64,000 nucleotides of DNA, taken from positions 62,001-126,000 of the forward strand of contig BROI01000007.1 of the NCBI GenBank assembly GCA_027923505.1, read 5' to 3'. Positions within the stretch are counted from its first letter, which is position 1. Every line of letters begins with the position of its first letter. The translations under genes and the position numbers were made by a program. The DNA comes from Mayamaea pseudoterrestris (lineage: Eukaryota > Bacillariophyta > Bacillariophyceae > Sellaphorales > Sellaphoraceae). Below the pieces are notes generated by a model. The model saw only the letters and a list, made by a program, of their open reading frames with translations, was not told the origin of the DNA and searched no databases. Shown here one piece after another: positions 33,656-43,703 of the stretch.

Positions 33656-36600
33656 GTGTGTCCTTCCGGTTTTGCTTCTGGGCCACGAAAAGTCTTGGAA
33701 ATTGCCATCCGCATCCACAGCAGCAGCACTGATCGTCCTTTTTCCGAAGGCTACAGCTCATTATCGAACAAGGCAACGTCGCTTGTGTTCTTGACGTCTG
33801 ACAGGATGCCTACAACTGCTACTGCGCTGGGTTTTGGAGGCCGCGCGCCGAACGTGATGCTTGAGATCCTGGCCCAGGCCGTCGCAATCGGAGTTTCCGA
33901 AATTCTTCCGACCCGGTCTCAAAACATGGAGCTTGCTCTCCTTAATGCGCCCTATCGTGTGTTTCTTAAAAACCAAGTTGATGCTTCCAAGAAGCCATGT
34001 CCCAAAAATCTTTTGATCTACTGTCTCCCGACGAGCATTACAGAGTACCTCAACAGTCATCATGAGGCTGCCCGCGTTAGAAACATACTGCTGAACATGG
34101 TGAATACAGACACAGTGGTTGCTCTGTATGACCCTAAAACTGATGCGATTGTCAGCGTCTCACCCGAAACAGTCTTGCAAGCATTGACCGACGAGACCAA
34201 GCAGCAGGCGCTCGCACTGGCGGCCTTGTCGCGCCTCTCGGAGCTGGACATGCTGGCGGCTGCGCAAATTGGCCCCGACGCACGGAAGGATGTAGTGATT
34301 GTTGTTGGAAGTGGCGGCCGCGAGCATGCTTTGGCAGTAGCTTTGGCCAAGTCTCCTATGGTTGGTCTCATAATCTGCTGCCCCGGGAATGGAGGAACGG
34401 CCGTGGAGGGTGGAAAAATTTGCAACCGAGGTACTGACCAATCGAATGCATCAGTGATTGCGATGGCCAAGGAGACGGGAGCGGCCATGGTGGTTGTCGG
34501 TCCGGAGGCGCCGCTGGTTGATGGACTTGTAGATGAAATGGCGGTTCGATGTCCGGACGTATTGGTGTTTGGGCCGGCCAAAGCCGCTGCGGAGCTTGAA
34601 GCTTCCAAAGCGTTTGCCAAAGATTTTTTGCGCGAGAATGGTTTACCAACGGCCAATTATCGCAATTTTACCGACCTGGACAAGGCATTGGCGTACGTAG
34701 AGTCGCTGGATGAGTCGGATCGTCAAGTTGTCAAGGCGTCGGGCCTTGCAGCTGGGAAGGGTGTATTGCTGCCTACCTCTAAGGCCGAAACAATGTCGGC
34801 GGTGAAGGAAATTATGCTCGACAAGGCTTTCGGCTCGGCAGGGGATACTTGTGTCATTGAGTCGTTCCTAGAAGGACCGGAAGCTTCTTGTTTAGCTTTT
34901 TGTGATGGTAAAACAGCCCGACTTATGCCGGCGGCGCAGGATCACAAAAGAGCACTCGACAATGACCAAGGCCTTAATACAGGCGGGATGGGTGCATACG
35001 CTCCAGCTCCCTGCGTTACACCGGAGCTACAAAGTCGAATTGAGGAAATGTGCATCAAGAGTGTTCAAAAAATGGCTGAGCGAGGTACACCGTACGTTGG
35101 TTGTCTTTATGCGGGAATGATGCTCACTCCGAAGGGCCCCTACGTATTGGAGTTTAATTGCCGCTTTGGAGACCCAGAGACGCAAGTTCTTTTGCCTCTA
35201 CTAGAGACTGACCTCTATGAAATCATGCGCGCATGCTGTACGGGTTCGCTAGACTCGGTCGATATTCGTTTCAAAGAATCCATCTCGGCCGCGACTATTG
35301 TATGCGCAGCGAAAGGCTATCCTGAGGCGTATTCCAAAGGCATGTGCATTACTGGCCTCGATAAGGCGAACGCCGTAATGGGAGTCAAAGTTTATCATGC
35401 TGGAACCGACGTCGACGAGAGTGGCGTGACGCGCTGCTCGGGCGGTCGCGTTGTGGCCGTTACTGGGACTGGTCCGGGGCTGAAGCTTGCAATAAAAACA
35501 GCCTACGAGGGTGTCGAGAAGCTTGACTTCGTCAGTGACGACGGAGAACACCTCATGCACATTCGCACCGATATAGGCCATGGTGCTGTTGGAAAGAAGC
35601 TACGCATCGGCGTTCTTGGCTCAACACGTGGGACGGCCCTCATCCCAATTATTGAAGCTTGCAAATCTGATGGTCTACATGCGGAGATTGTTGCTATCGT
35701 GAGTAATTTGTCGGACGCCTTAATTTTGGAAAAAGGCAAAGCTTTAGGACCGACAGTGATGTCCATATTCGTGTCGCCAAAGAAGCTCTCTCGCGCCCAG
35801 CATGACGCTGAAATCACCGCAGCATTTCTTGCTGCCGGAGTTGATTTCGTCATCCTTGTAGGGTACATGAGAATATTGTCAAAATCTTTTTGTGATTTCT
35901 GGAAAGGCCGATGCATTAATGTTCACCCGTCGCTGCTACCAAAGCACGCCGGAGGTATGGACTTGGAAGTGCATCAGGCGGTCATTGATGCAAAGGACGT
36001 GGAGAGCGGATGCACCATTCATGAGGTGACCGAAGATATTGATGGAGGTCCAATCGTTGTACAGAAAAAAGTCCAGGTTGATGTCGGTGAGACAGCGGTT
36101 TCGTTGAAAGCTAAGATTCAGCCGCTTGAAGGGCTTGCATTTGTCGAAGCAATAAAAAGATACTGTCGCGGCAAGTCGACAAGCTACGCAGACGCTGGGG
36201 TGAGCATTGTTGCTGGTAACGAGCTCGTTGACCTTATCAAACCTTTTTGCAAAGCAACTCGTCGGAATGGCTGCGACGCCGACTTGGGAGGATTTGGTGG
36301 TCTATTTGATCTCGCAGCTGCTGGGTATGATGCTAGTAACACTGTATTAATTGGGGCGACCGATGGTGTTGGAACGAAGCTGCGAATTGCGCAGACCACA
36401 CAAAAGCACGAGACTATCGGTGTGGATCTGGTAGCAATGTGTGTGAATGATTTGATTGTTGCTGGAGGCGAGCCGCTATTCTTCCTTGATTACTTTGCAA
36501 CTGGTCATTTGCAAATTGAACAAGCAGCTAGCGTCATCCGCGGCATTGCTCGAGGTTGCAAGGAAGCAAACTGTGGACTAATTGGAGGCGAAACTGCCGA

Positions 36601-37219
36601 AATGCCTTCAATGTATTCTCCTGGGGATTACGATTTGGCCGGTTTTAGTGTGGGAGCGGTAGCAAGAGATCGCATACTTCCACAAGGTGTTTGCGCTGGT
36701 GACGCGTTGCTGGGACTCCCGAGCAGCGGTATACATAGCAATGGCTACAGCCTCGTTCGCAAGCTCATCGAGAAAGAGGGCCTATCATATGCAAGTCCAT
36801 GTCCCTGGGATGCCTCCTATCCGACCGTCGGCGATGCTCTTCTCGTCCCAACAGAGATTTACGTCAAGTCATGCTTGCCTTTGTTGAAAAAGGGGTTATT
36901 AAAAGGCCTTGCTCACATCACTGGGGGTGGGTTGTTAGAAAATCTACCGCGCAGTCTCCCAGAGGGAGTTGGTGCAGAAATTACCATGCATCCTTCGCTC
37001 CCTCCAGTTTTCAAATGGCTCAAGGATGCAAGTGGATTAGATGATACCGAGCTCCTCCGTACTTTTAATTGCGGCATTGGTATGGTATTGATTGTAGCGA
37101 GCGCCAATGTGTCGTCGATTAAGGCGGAACTAGCAATGAGCGACATTTTGAACGTTTACGAACTGGGCATGCTGGTGTCGGGAGAAAAAGTAGTCAATAT
37201 GAAGACCACACTAACATAG
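33656..37219 (+). CDS. GART: Trifunctional purine enzyme PurD-PurN-PurM with extra N-terminal region
   Basis: A single exon of up to 1187 codons. An alternative start is the Met at 33806, which fits better because similarity-like sequence begins there. PurD (GAR synthetase) covers about residues 212-640, with VVGSGGREHALAVALAKS and QDHKRALDNDQGLNTGGMG. PurN (GAR formyltransferase) covers about 645-835, with VLGSTRGTAL, the catalytic INVHPSLLPKHAGG and HEVTEDIDGGPIV. PurM (AIR synthetase) covers about 843-1187, with GATDGVGTKL and LIGGETAEMPSMY. It would carry out steps 2, 3 and 5 of de novo purine synthesis. Animal GART has the order PurD-PurM-PurN, so the order here differs. Residues about 51-205 form an extra region (GFGGRAPNVMLEILAQAVAI) that I do not recognise. 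No targeting peptide is clear. Confidence 0.93.
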   Translation: MCPSGFASGPRKVLEIAIRIHSSSTDRPFSEGYSSLSNKATSLVFLTSDRMPTTATALGFGGRAPNVMLEILAQAVAIGVSEILPTRSQNMELALLNAPYRVFLKNQVDASKKPCPKNLLIYCLPTSITEYLNSHHEAARVRNILLNMVNTDTVVALYDPKTDAIVSVSPETVLQALTDETKQQALALAALSRLSELDMLAAAQIGPDARKDVVIVVGSGGREHALAVALAKSPMVGLIICCPGNGGTAVEGGKICNRGTDQSNASVIAMAKETGAAMVVVGPEAPLVDGLVDEMAVRCPDVLVFGPAKAAAELEASKAFAKDFLRENGLPTANYRNFTDLDKALAYVESLDESDRQVVKASGLAAGKGVLLPTSKAETMSAVKEIMLDKAFGSAGDTCVIESFLEGPEASCLAFCDGKTARLMPAAQDHKRALDNDQGLNTGGMGAYAPAPCVTPELQSRIEEMCIKSVQKMAERGTPYVGCLYAGMMLTPKGPYVLEFNCRFGDPETQVLLPLLETDLYEIMRACCTGSLDSVDIRFKESISAATIVCAAKGYPEAYSKGMCITGLDKANAVMGVKVYHAGTDVDESGVTRCSGGRVVAVTGTGPGLKLAIKTAYEGVEKLDFVSDDGEHLMHIRTDIGHGAVGKKLRIGVLGSTRGTALIPIIEACKSDGLHAEIVAIVSNLSDALILEKGKALGPTVMSIFVSPKKLSRAQHDAEITAAFLAAGVDFVILVGYMRILSKSFCDFWKGRCINVHPSLLPKHAGGMDLEVHQAVIDAKDVESGCTIHEVTEDIDGGPIVVQKKVQVDVGETAVSLKAKIQPLEGLAFVEAIKRYCRGKSTSYADAGVSIVAGNELVDLIKPFCKATRRNGCDADLGGFGGLFDLAAAGYDASNTVLIGATDGVGTKLRIAQTTQKHETIGVDLVAMCVNDLIVAGGEPLFFLDYFATGHLQIEQAASVIRGIARGCKEANCGLIGGETAEMPSMYSPGDYDLAGFSVGAVARDRILPQGVCAGDALLGLPSSGIHSNGYSLVRKLIEKEGLSYASPCPWDASYPTVGDALLVPTEIYVKSCLPLLKKGLLKGLAHITGGGLLENLPRSLPEGVGAEITMHPSLPPVFKWLKDASGLDDTELLRTFNCGIGMVLIVASANVSSIKAELAMSDILNVYELGMLVSGEKVVNMKTTLT

Positions 37220-38948
37220 ATCAAATGGACGCAGTCAACGGAACCATGCGGAAGTAGATTACCATCGTAAGAAATGTTCATTTGCTTCTAATAGCTTGCT
37301 TATTTGAACCATTGTGAAAACTTTTGATGTGGTCCGCGTTTTGCATGCATGTACTACAAGGTAAAGTCGGCTAAAGTCGTTCGCACTGATTCATTCGACC
37401 TGAGCTACTTTATAACTATATGTGCAGACACGCGGCCACGGAGAGCATGCTATAGGCGAAGGAGCTACCGCGCCGTTTCTCCTTCATCTTCGGAGCACAA
37501 AGAAGCGTGCCCTTGGCCCATTCCTCACTTCGCCAATGAATGCGCTCTGCGTCTACTTTACAGAATCTCTTGGTAATACTGTATCGATCTGAGCCAATCC
37601 CACATTGGGCTCTGTAACCTTCCATTGATACCTTGCTCGGCGTTTTATAGTCAAAAAAAAGGCTTGATGCGCAAGCCTGATGTACTGTAGACGGCGATGA
37701 TGGTTGGGAGAAAATTGGTTGCCAGGCGATGGACAATCGGAAAGTAAGTAACAGCCTGCACCCTCCTCAACGACGCCAGGGAAAAAGGAAATTATAGTCT
37801 CCTTACCGAAGATATTCCTGAGCTTGTCGGGCACAAACAAGTCCAGAAAACTGAATTCAAGCGCGTGCTAGTATACCATCGTTCTGCTCTTCCCGACAAT
37901 CAAAAGGAAATGTTACCTTGTCATAAAACGAGAGCGACAACATTTGAAAAATGCTATTAAGAGACACGTGGACTAGGTGCATCACTGAATGCGATCAGAT
38001 GGTCTTCGTATATTGGCAGTATCGTTCACGAAGTTGCCAATGGCATATAAACGCGAATTCGGCCAAGATGAAACCTTAAGCTTACGGCCGGCACTTGTAG
38101 TTGCTTGCCTATCGTATGGTGGTTTGCTCATTCATGAGTACCAATGCATTTCGTCGTGTTGATAAGTTCGTTGGCATCTGCTCGATGTCGATGGATCCAT
38201 TGTCGCTACACATAGTGTCCACCGTGTGCAAAAGTGCGCCACGTCTAGTTCAGCGAAAGCTTCGCCAACAGCTCCTCTCCCATCCACTTCCGCTGCCTGG
38301 TCTCCGCCAGGATGACAATGCAAGAGCCAACTGCATGGGAGCGCTACTTCGCTTTAAAGACTAGCGCGTTATCGTGTTCATTTCGCCTGTTGTATGAAAA
38401 TATATTGCTCGCTTTCAACAGTGTTTAGAGAGTATTGCAAGTTCCGCATACACATATTTTCACAAATTGTTGATTGTCAAAATCTAAATTTCAGAACGCC
38501 AGGACCTCCCTACCGAAATTCCAGCGAGCTGCCACCTTCACCCAATAACTTTGCTGAAGCGACGCCAATGTGAACCAGGCCACAAACGCGTCTTCATCCA
38601 ATCTTCTTCCTGAAACAAGCGGCGTCGTCGCGAGGCTTGCGCATTTCATTATTCGAGCGACAAGAAGTTGTTGAATCACTCGTTGCCACCGTCTGGACAG
38701 CTTTTCACCCCCAAAAGCTCACGCAATTCGACGCCAAGTCATGTTACGCCAGCTTTGTTGTGAAAAAAACAAATGAGTAAAAAGTCGCGCAAGCCATGGT
38801 ACTTCAAGTGAATTTTGTGAATTGCATCCGCGCCGCAGCAGCTGGATTGATGATGCCGCGCGCAATGAATGTCATTTTGGCTATATTGTCATCTTGAAGT
38901 GGTCCACCCTAGGTACTCAGATCGTGGATTTGTTATTTGAGCGAATCA
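37220..38948. other. Intergenic region, no firm gene
   Basis: About 1.7 kb. Short frames occur on both strands. One minus-strand stretch (38679-38491, with LVARIMKCASLATTPLVSG) looks somewhat protein-like, but it is only 62 codons long and unsupported by splice sites. It may be a remnant. Confidence 0.45.
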
Positions 38949-40471
38949 TTAGGGAAACGAGTGAAAACCGAGTTGGTTCCAAAGACTGTAAAACGTGGTG
39001 CACAATGCTCGGAACTGCGCCGCAAAACTTGGCGACGGTGGCGGATTGTTGTACAAAAAGGATTCAGTGCAAAGATTGTAGTCCACTGACCCCTGACAAG
39101 CAGCGTAACTACCAGACAGCAACATATTTAGAACACGTTTCGCCGGTATCTGCGCTGCATCGTACACTCCAAAGAGACTTTTACATGTCGTAAGAGTCGC
39201 ACATGCTTAGCAAAAATCAATCCATGCACATTCTCCATCACTTACGTTGCGGCATAGAGCGCCCGAGATAGATAAAAGGTGCTCCAATCGGAAGCTGTTC
39301 GATCTCTGACGCGGTCTCGTTTTAGTTCCCCACCAAAGCCAAACACTCCATACAGCAGATCGCCGTACACTTGCGAAGATATCGTAGCAAGGACGCCATA
39401 CACGGCACTCTCGACTCCCGGAACTAGCGAAAGTTTTCCTCCAAAGTCAGTCATTAGGATACCATACTCCAACCATCGAATTAGATCACTAAAGATTTCC
39501 ACAACATCAAGCTGATTGTCAATTGGTACAAGCCGATTCGACGATTCAAGTAGACCCGAATCGGGCGTAACCCAAGTAAAAAGTGAAAAAGAGCGCGTAT
39601 TTGTTTTCTTCCTGTCCCGTTCTTGCAGGAGCTGCTGCAACAACTTGTCCTCCTGGATGCGCTGGTCCCTTTGTCGCGAGCCGTACTTGACGAGTTCATA
39701 TGGAATACTAGCAAAGACTGATGTCACGATGCTCGAGACTAGCGGAGACATCCCGAGCGACTGGACGAGGGGAAATGCTGCTGCATTCGCGACAAAGAAG
39801 TCTCCATCGGCGACAGCATCCTTGGCGGGTGCCGAACGCATGCTATTGTTTCTGCTCACGACTGCGCTCAAAAGAAAGGTGGAGGCGGCCCCGATCACTC
39901 CAGCGAGTGCTTCTCCCAGCGTAATGGAGATAAAGTCTGTTGCAGTTGATGGTAGCATGACATCGAGAACATTTCCCGTGGCCTTTCCGAGATGTTCCAA
40001 TACTTCTTCGCCACCGTTGACCTCGCCATTACCAAACACATCATTTGTTGCCAGACTATACACAATTCCAAAGCTAAAGAAAGCACCAACTCCCGACATA
40101 ATAGCCATCTCAGTTGATGTCATATTTCGTGGAAGTGAAAGACGATTTATGTCAGGTAACCGCTTCCTCTCCAGGATGGATGATCGGGGAGAAAACTCGT
40201 AAAGTGCTGTCCCACTTAATGCTCGCTTGTCTTGTCGTGCAGCAGATTGTGGACCTGACAATCCAAAGCTAAAAGTTTCTAATGGCTGCAGCAATATTAG
40301 TGTTATCAATGCTACCCTCTGCCATGGCAGTGATGATAGTGACCATGCAGATCCATTCGATCTCCATGTCATCGGCATCAAAATGTTCTGCGCATTCTTT
40401 GTTGGTGCGCTTTGGGGGCGTTTACGTTTGGTCATCGCCGACACCGTACCCATCGTCTTCACCGCACACAT
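38949..40471 (-). CDS. Plastid-targeted multi-pass membrane protein, unknown function
   Basis: Two exons: 40471-39246 and 39177-38949. A 68-bp intron with a strong GTAAGT donor separates them. Splicing continues YAAT in frame into LFGVYDAAQIPAKRVLNMLL and gives 484 residues; without splicing the frame stops at once. The N-terminus has a hydrophobic signal (VALITLILLQPLETFSFG) whose TFSFG resembles the complex-plastid cleavage motif. Several membrane segments follow (IMSGVGAFFSFGIVYSLA; LGEALAGVIGAASTFLLSAV; LVSSIVTSVFASIPYELV). The start may be the Met at 40372 (MTWRSNGSAW), which sits closer to the signal. I recall similar unnamed proteins in diatoms. The function is unknown. Confidence 0.75.
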
Positions 40472-40649
40472 AAGGCGTTTCGGCTCGTGTGATACATATG
40501 AGTTAACAATAGTGCTCGTGGAACGCCTTCACCAACGTGGTCGTCGCGCAAATGATGGCGCAAAGCTTCCGCGAAACGAAAATCAGAACCGCTGCGATGT
40601 GAACACGTCAGTCATTCATGTTTTCGCAAACAGTCGCGCTTTCGTCACC
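40472..40649. promoter_or_regulatory. Short divergent promoter region
   Basis: This 178-bp gap separates the start codons of the plastid membrane protein (minus) and the glycosyltransferase-like protein (plus). If the later starts are used, the gap grows to about 360 bp. No TATA box is clear. Confidence 0.35.
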
Positions 40650-41954
40650 ATGGGAATCACCATCAACAAACGACGAGGCAATCGACATCGACGCTTTTCT
40701 TGCCGTCCGCTTTGCAAGAGCCAACCACACACCATGTCCGCTGAGTATCCTAGGAAACTTCGAGTTTTGATTATCACCATGGGCGGCGAGCGTGAAGCAC
40801 AAATGCGTCAACTGTTTGCCGAGCCATCGATTGCAGAACACTTCGACCCACCAAGCTTTTCGGCCGGAATACATAGTCGAAGCTTGAGAAATCGAAATGA
40901 GTGCTTGACGTATCTACACATGGCGGGTCTGATTCCTGATGGACCCGAATGGACGGCGCTTGAACTCGCAGCAGCCGCTGACGCAAAGTACCAGCAGACA
41001 CATGCCAATCAATTCTTCCATTGCCTCGACGACATTCCAGTTGCTCCTGGTCGCCGCGGCAGCCAACAAGATGTACAGCTACATTACTCTTGTGAATTCT
41101 GGCGCAAAGCAAAGTCGTTGAATCGAGGTCGCGCCGTCTTGGCTTGCCTGCTGGCCCATCTCATCGCCATGAAGGTTTTCGTGGAACGTGATATGGACGT
41201 TATATTGGAGGACAATGTCCGCCTACCTGTCATGGACTGCGCAAAGAGAATATGGGACTGTATACATGCGAGTGAAGAATGGTGTCGACGCGATAGTATA
41301 CAATGCCACCTTCGATACGTTGGATTTCTTGGGTCAGTCACGAATCTGCGATGGGTTTTCGAGTCGCACATTCCCAGGACGTCTCTGCAACGACAAGTGT
41401 CAGACTTTACCGTTTTTCCGTTTCCCACAACGCAAGACATAGATATGGACTTTGCGGCTGAACAAGTTGATGTTGTGTACAATGGTGGAGATGTGGGAAC
41501 TACCGGCAGTGGCGACAACCGAGACGAGCGACACTCAAAGCCGGGAGGCAATCCTATCTGGGGTTGCTACGGCTATTGGATTTCCAGACAAGGCTATGAG
41601 GCTATACTCGAAAGGTTGCGGACTGACGTGGGAGCCATTTTGTGGAAGGGCAAACGCCATCGACACTATAGTGTCAAGCCGATAGACAAGGTTGTTCCGC
41701 GACAAATTATGTCACAATTTGGATCGTCAGCCATTCATATTCCGACACATCCAGCAGTCTTTCGAGCGCCCATGCTCACTAGCAAGATTCATACGCAGTG
41801 GGATCCTGCTTTTTGCAGAAGTACAGAGTTTGAGCTAGCACAGACGGGGTTGCGTTGGTCAGACCTTTGGCTGTCTGCGACGGAAAGGGCCGTTGTATCT
41901 CATCACGACAATACAGGGGAGTGGTTGACGCCTAAAGCATTGAGCGAATTGTAA
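40650..41954 (+). CDS. GT25-like glycosyltransferase family protein
   Basis: This encodes 434 residues from the ATG at 40650, which has a strong context (CACCATGG). The frame stays open upstream to 40227, but that part overlaps the divergent gene. The Met at 40734 is another candidate. RKLRVLIITMGGEREAQM starts the domain, and GRAVLACLLAHLIAMKVFVE followed by MDVILEDNVRL (about 178-190) matches the cysteine- or serine-rich acceptor helix and ILEDD-like box of family 25 glycosyltransferases. Here the second Asp of the usual EDD is Asn (EDN), so activity is uncertain. A later stretch (GCYGYWISRQGYEAILERL) matches the family's A-Y-x-I-S-x-x-G region. No signal peptide is obvious. Confidence 0.7.
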   Translation: MGITINKRRGNRHRRFSCRPLCKSQPHTMSAEYPRKLRVLIITMGGEREAQMRQLFAEPSIAEHFDPPSFSAGIHSRSLRNRNECLTYLHMAGLIPDGPEWTALELAAAADAKYQQTHANQFFHCLDDIPVAPGRRGSQQDVQLHYSCEFWRKAKSLNRGRAVLACLLAHLIAMKVFVERDMDVILEDNVRLPVMDCAKRIWDCIHASEEWCRRDSIQCHLRYVGFLGSVTNLRWVFESHIPRTSLQRQVSDFTVFPFPTTQDIDMDFAAEQVDVVYNGGDVGTTGSGDNRDERHSKPGGNPIWGCYGYWISRQGYEAILERLRTDVGAILWKGKRHRHYSVKPIDKVVPRQIMSQFGSSAIHIPTHPAVFRAPMLTSKIHTQWDPAFCRSTEFELAQTGLRWSDLWLSATERAVVSHHDNTGEWLTPKALSEL

Positions 41955-42063
41955 GTATGCCCGCACAAGATTTACACCGCAAAACAGATTCATAATTACT
42001 TAAGACTTGTTTTCTAGCCTGTTTTTCCCGATAGTATGAATGGGAGGCAGGCGAGCAAGCTCA

Positions 42064-42789
42064 TCAATCTTCAATATCCACGTCAATCACAGTTCGTTCT
42101 CTTCGAAAACGTTTCGCACTCTCTTCTCGTTTAGAGGCAGACTTTTCTAACGTCGTTGGTGCTTTAACGTTGGAAAAGATGTTGTCGAAGAACCCCAGAG
42201 AGCTCAACCGATCTGACATGCTCGCTTTCGAAACAAGGTCAATCTCTTTATTATCAATCGAAGCTGCCAACTCAGCGCCACAGTTGTAGCAGATGGATGA
42301 AGTAGAACTTTCTGTCACGGTTGTATCTTGTCTCTTCATGACAATCGCTGGTGCCCCACATGAAGGACAAGTGCCAGAAACTGTGTTGAAAGATTGCCAA
42401 ACGTTTAAGCCGAAAACCAGAATCACCGGCGTCAAAATAGTCAGGAGCAGGAGCGAGTTAAAAATACCCAAGACAAAGGCTCCCAGTGGCGACAGAAAGA
42501 AAGCAACTGTCAGTCCAATCGTAAATATTGACGACACCAATCCATTACTGTCGCGATTGTTCGATGGTGGGAGAAATGCATGGAGGGCGGTAAAAGACAC
42601 TGCGCACACAGGAGTAACTGTTAGTTGGCCAGGTCGATGATAAAAAGGTTTAAAGTCGGTAGCAATTATCCTCCTCGAGCTCCCAGTCATTGCTCCTGTT
42701 GGAAGATGGATGACGAAAGCTGTCACCCGCTGATGGAATGGGACGAGTAGCGACAGTACGGATATACTTTGAAGCGTTACACTCCACAT
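42064..42789 (-). CDS. Membrane protein with zinc ribbon, probably plastid-targeted
   Basis: This encodes 241 residues from the Met at 42789. The frame is open from 42942, but the later Met starts a clean signal peptide (VTLQSISVLSLLVPFHQRVTAFV) with a VTAF motif like those of plastid preproteins. Two hydrophobic segments follow (FTIGLTVAFFLSPLGAFVLG; SLLLLTILTPVILVFGLNV). Then comes a treble Cys pattern CPSCGAP...CYNCGAEL, which should bind zinc, and an acidic end (RTVIDVDIED). Plants have uncharacterised proteins with a similar end, as far as I recall. The function is unknown. Confidence 0.72.
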   Translation of the reverse strand: MWSVTLQSISVLSLLVPFHQRVTAFVIHLPTGAMTGSSRRIIATDFKPFYHRPGQLTVTPVCAVSFTALHAFLPPSNNRDSNGLVSSIFTIGLTVAFFLSPLGAFVLGIFNSLLLLTILTPVILVFGLNVWQSFNTVSGTCPSCGAPAIVMKRQDTTVTESSTSSICYNCGAELAASIDNKEIDLVSKASMSDRLSSLGFFDNIFSNVKAPTTLEKSASKREESAKRFRRERTVIDVDIED

Positions 42790-43703
42790 ATTCAAACACG
42801 AAAAAGAAATGTAAGGTCTTGCAGTTGGAATGTAGCTTTTATATTCTGATAGTGGTAGGATCTCTCCGGACATGCTCCACGAGATTAATTGTGTGATACT
42901 GCCGCTGCGACAATATGAAGTTTGTAAAGCAATGACCGTCAAAATGACCGTGTCGTTCTACGACATCTCCTACCTTTGGCGAAGCAGTTTCAACTACTCG
43001 TTCCGATAGGTATGTAGACAATGGACGCAATGGTCCGGTATGGAGACAATGGACACAATACTATGGTATGTGTCATTTTCTTGACTTTGTTAGTTCTCTC
43101 ATTACTAAACCCATGCAGCTTTGTTTGATCTACCGGTAGACTGGCTTTGAAGGATCCCAAACTACTCTGTCCATTGCCTACGGTAATTGTACATGCGCGC
43201 GAAGCGCGCGAAAGTCTTTGAACCCTTAATAATCACTTCATACATGCAGCAATACATATGCCATAGCTTTGCATAATTGTCTAGTATATGCAAAACCTGC
43301 TGCATCTCATTAGAGCGTTCCCATTGTTTGTACCGATAGGGGTTAGCGCGCGAAGCGCGCGAAAGCCTTTGCTTCCATGTTGAACCGTTGATCCTACCAC
43401 CTCCCCGCTCCGCGAATGTGTTTATAGTTGTGCAGGCAATGATGGCGCAATTGACAGTGACAGTGAATGTGAGGGATTGGGCGGCATACCGATGCAAGTA
43501 CAAGTTGTGAACGTGTCAGTTTCTTGCGTTTCATCGTGAACGTCTTAGCGTTACTCGTTGCAACGCACTTTCAATCGTGCAATGTCTTCCGCGTTCAAGT
43601 AAATGTGACTCACTGTCACCAAATCCCAGCCGGCCATTTTCGGTCAGTTGGTCTATGATGGTGACCACAGACACGCTGCCCAGGGTAGTTATTACGCCTT
43701 TCA
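42790..43703. other. Intergenic region
   Basis: About 910 bp between divergent genes. Near 43008-43066 a unit of about 28 bp containing GACAATGGAC occurs twice. The hairpin repeats at 43195 and 43346 are listed separately. No gene is convincing. A minus-strand frame of 113 codons spans both hairpins and is probably spurious. Confidence 0.5.
43195..43365. repeat. Pair of identical hairpin-forming repeats
   Basis: The 20-mer GCGCGCGAAGCGCGCGAAAG occurs at 43195-43214 and 43346-43365, 151 bp apart. GCGCGC-GAA-GCGCGC folds into a perfect 6-bp stem. Just after it, CGAAAG-YCTTTG repeats in both copies and adds a second short foldback. The flanks otherwise differ, so these look like copies of a small element and not parts of one larger duplication. 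Confidence 0.85.

Noticed and set aside
34060-34656. Antisense open frame of 198 codons opposite PurD
   Set aside because: It is a shadow of the strongly conserved PurD coding strand. Its composition follows the complementary codons and no domain is seen.
40227-40649. Upstream extension of the glycosyltransferase frame by 141 codons
   Set aside because: It overlaps the presequence of the divergent plastid protein and reads as low-quality Cys/Ser-rich sequence. The ATG at 40650 has a strong context.
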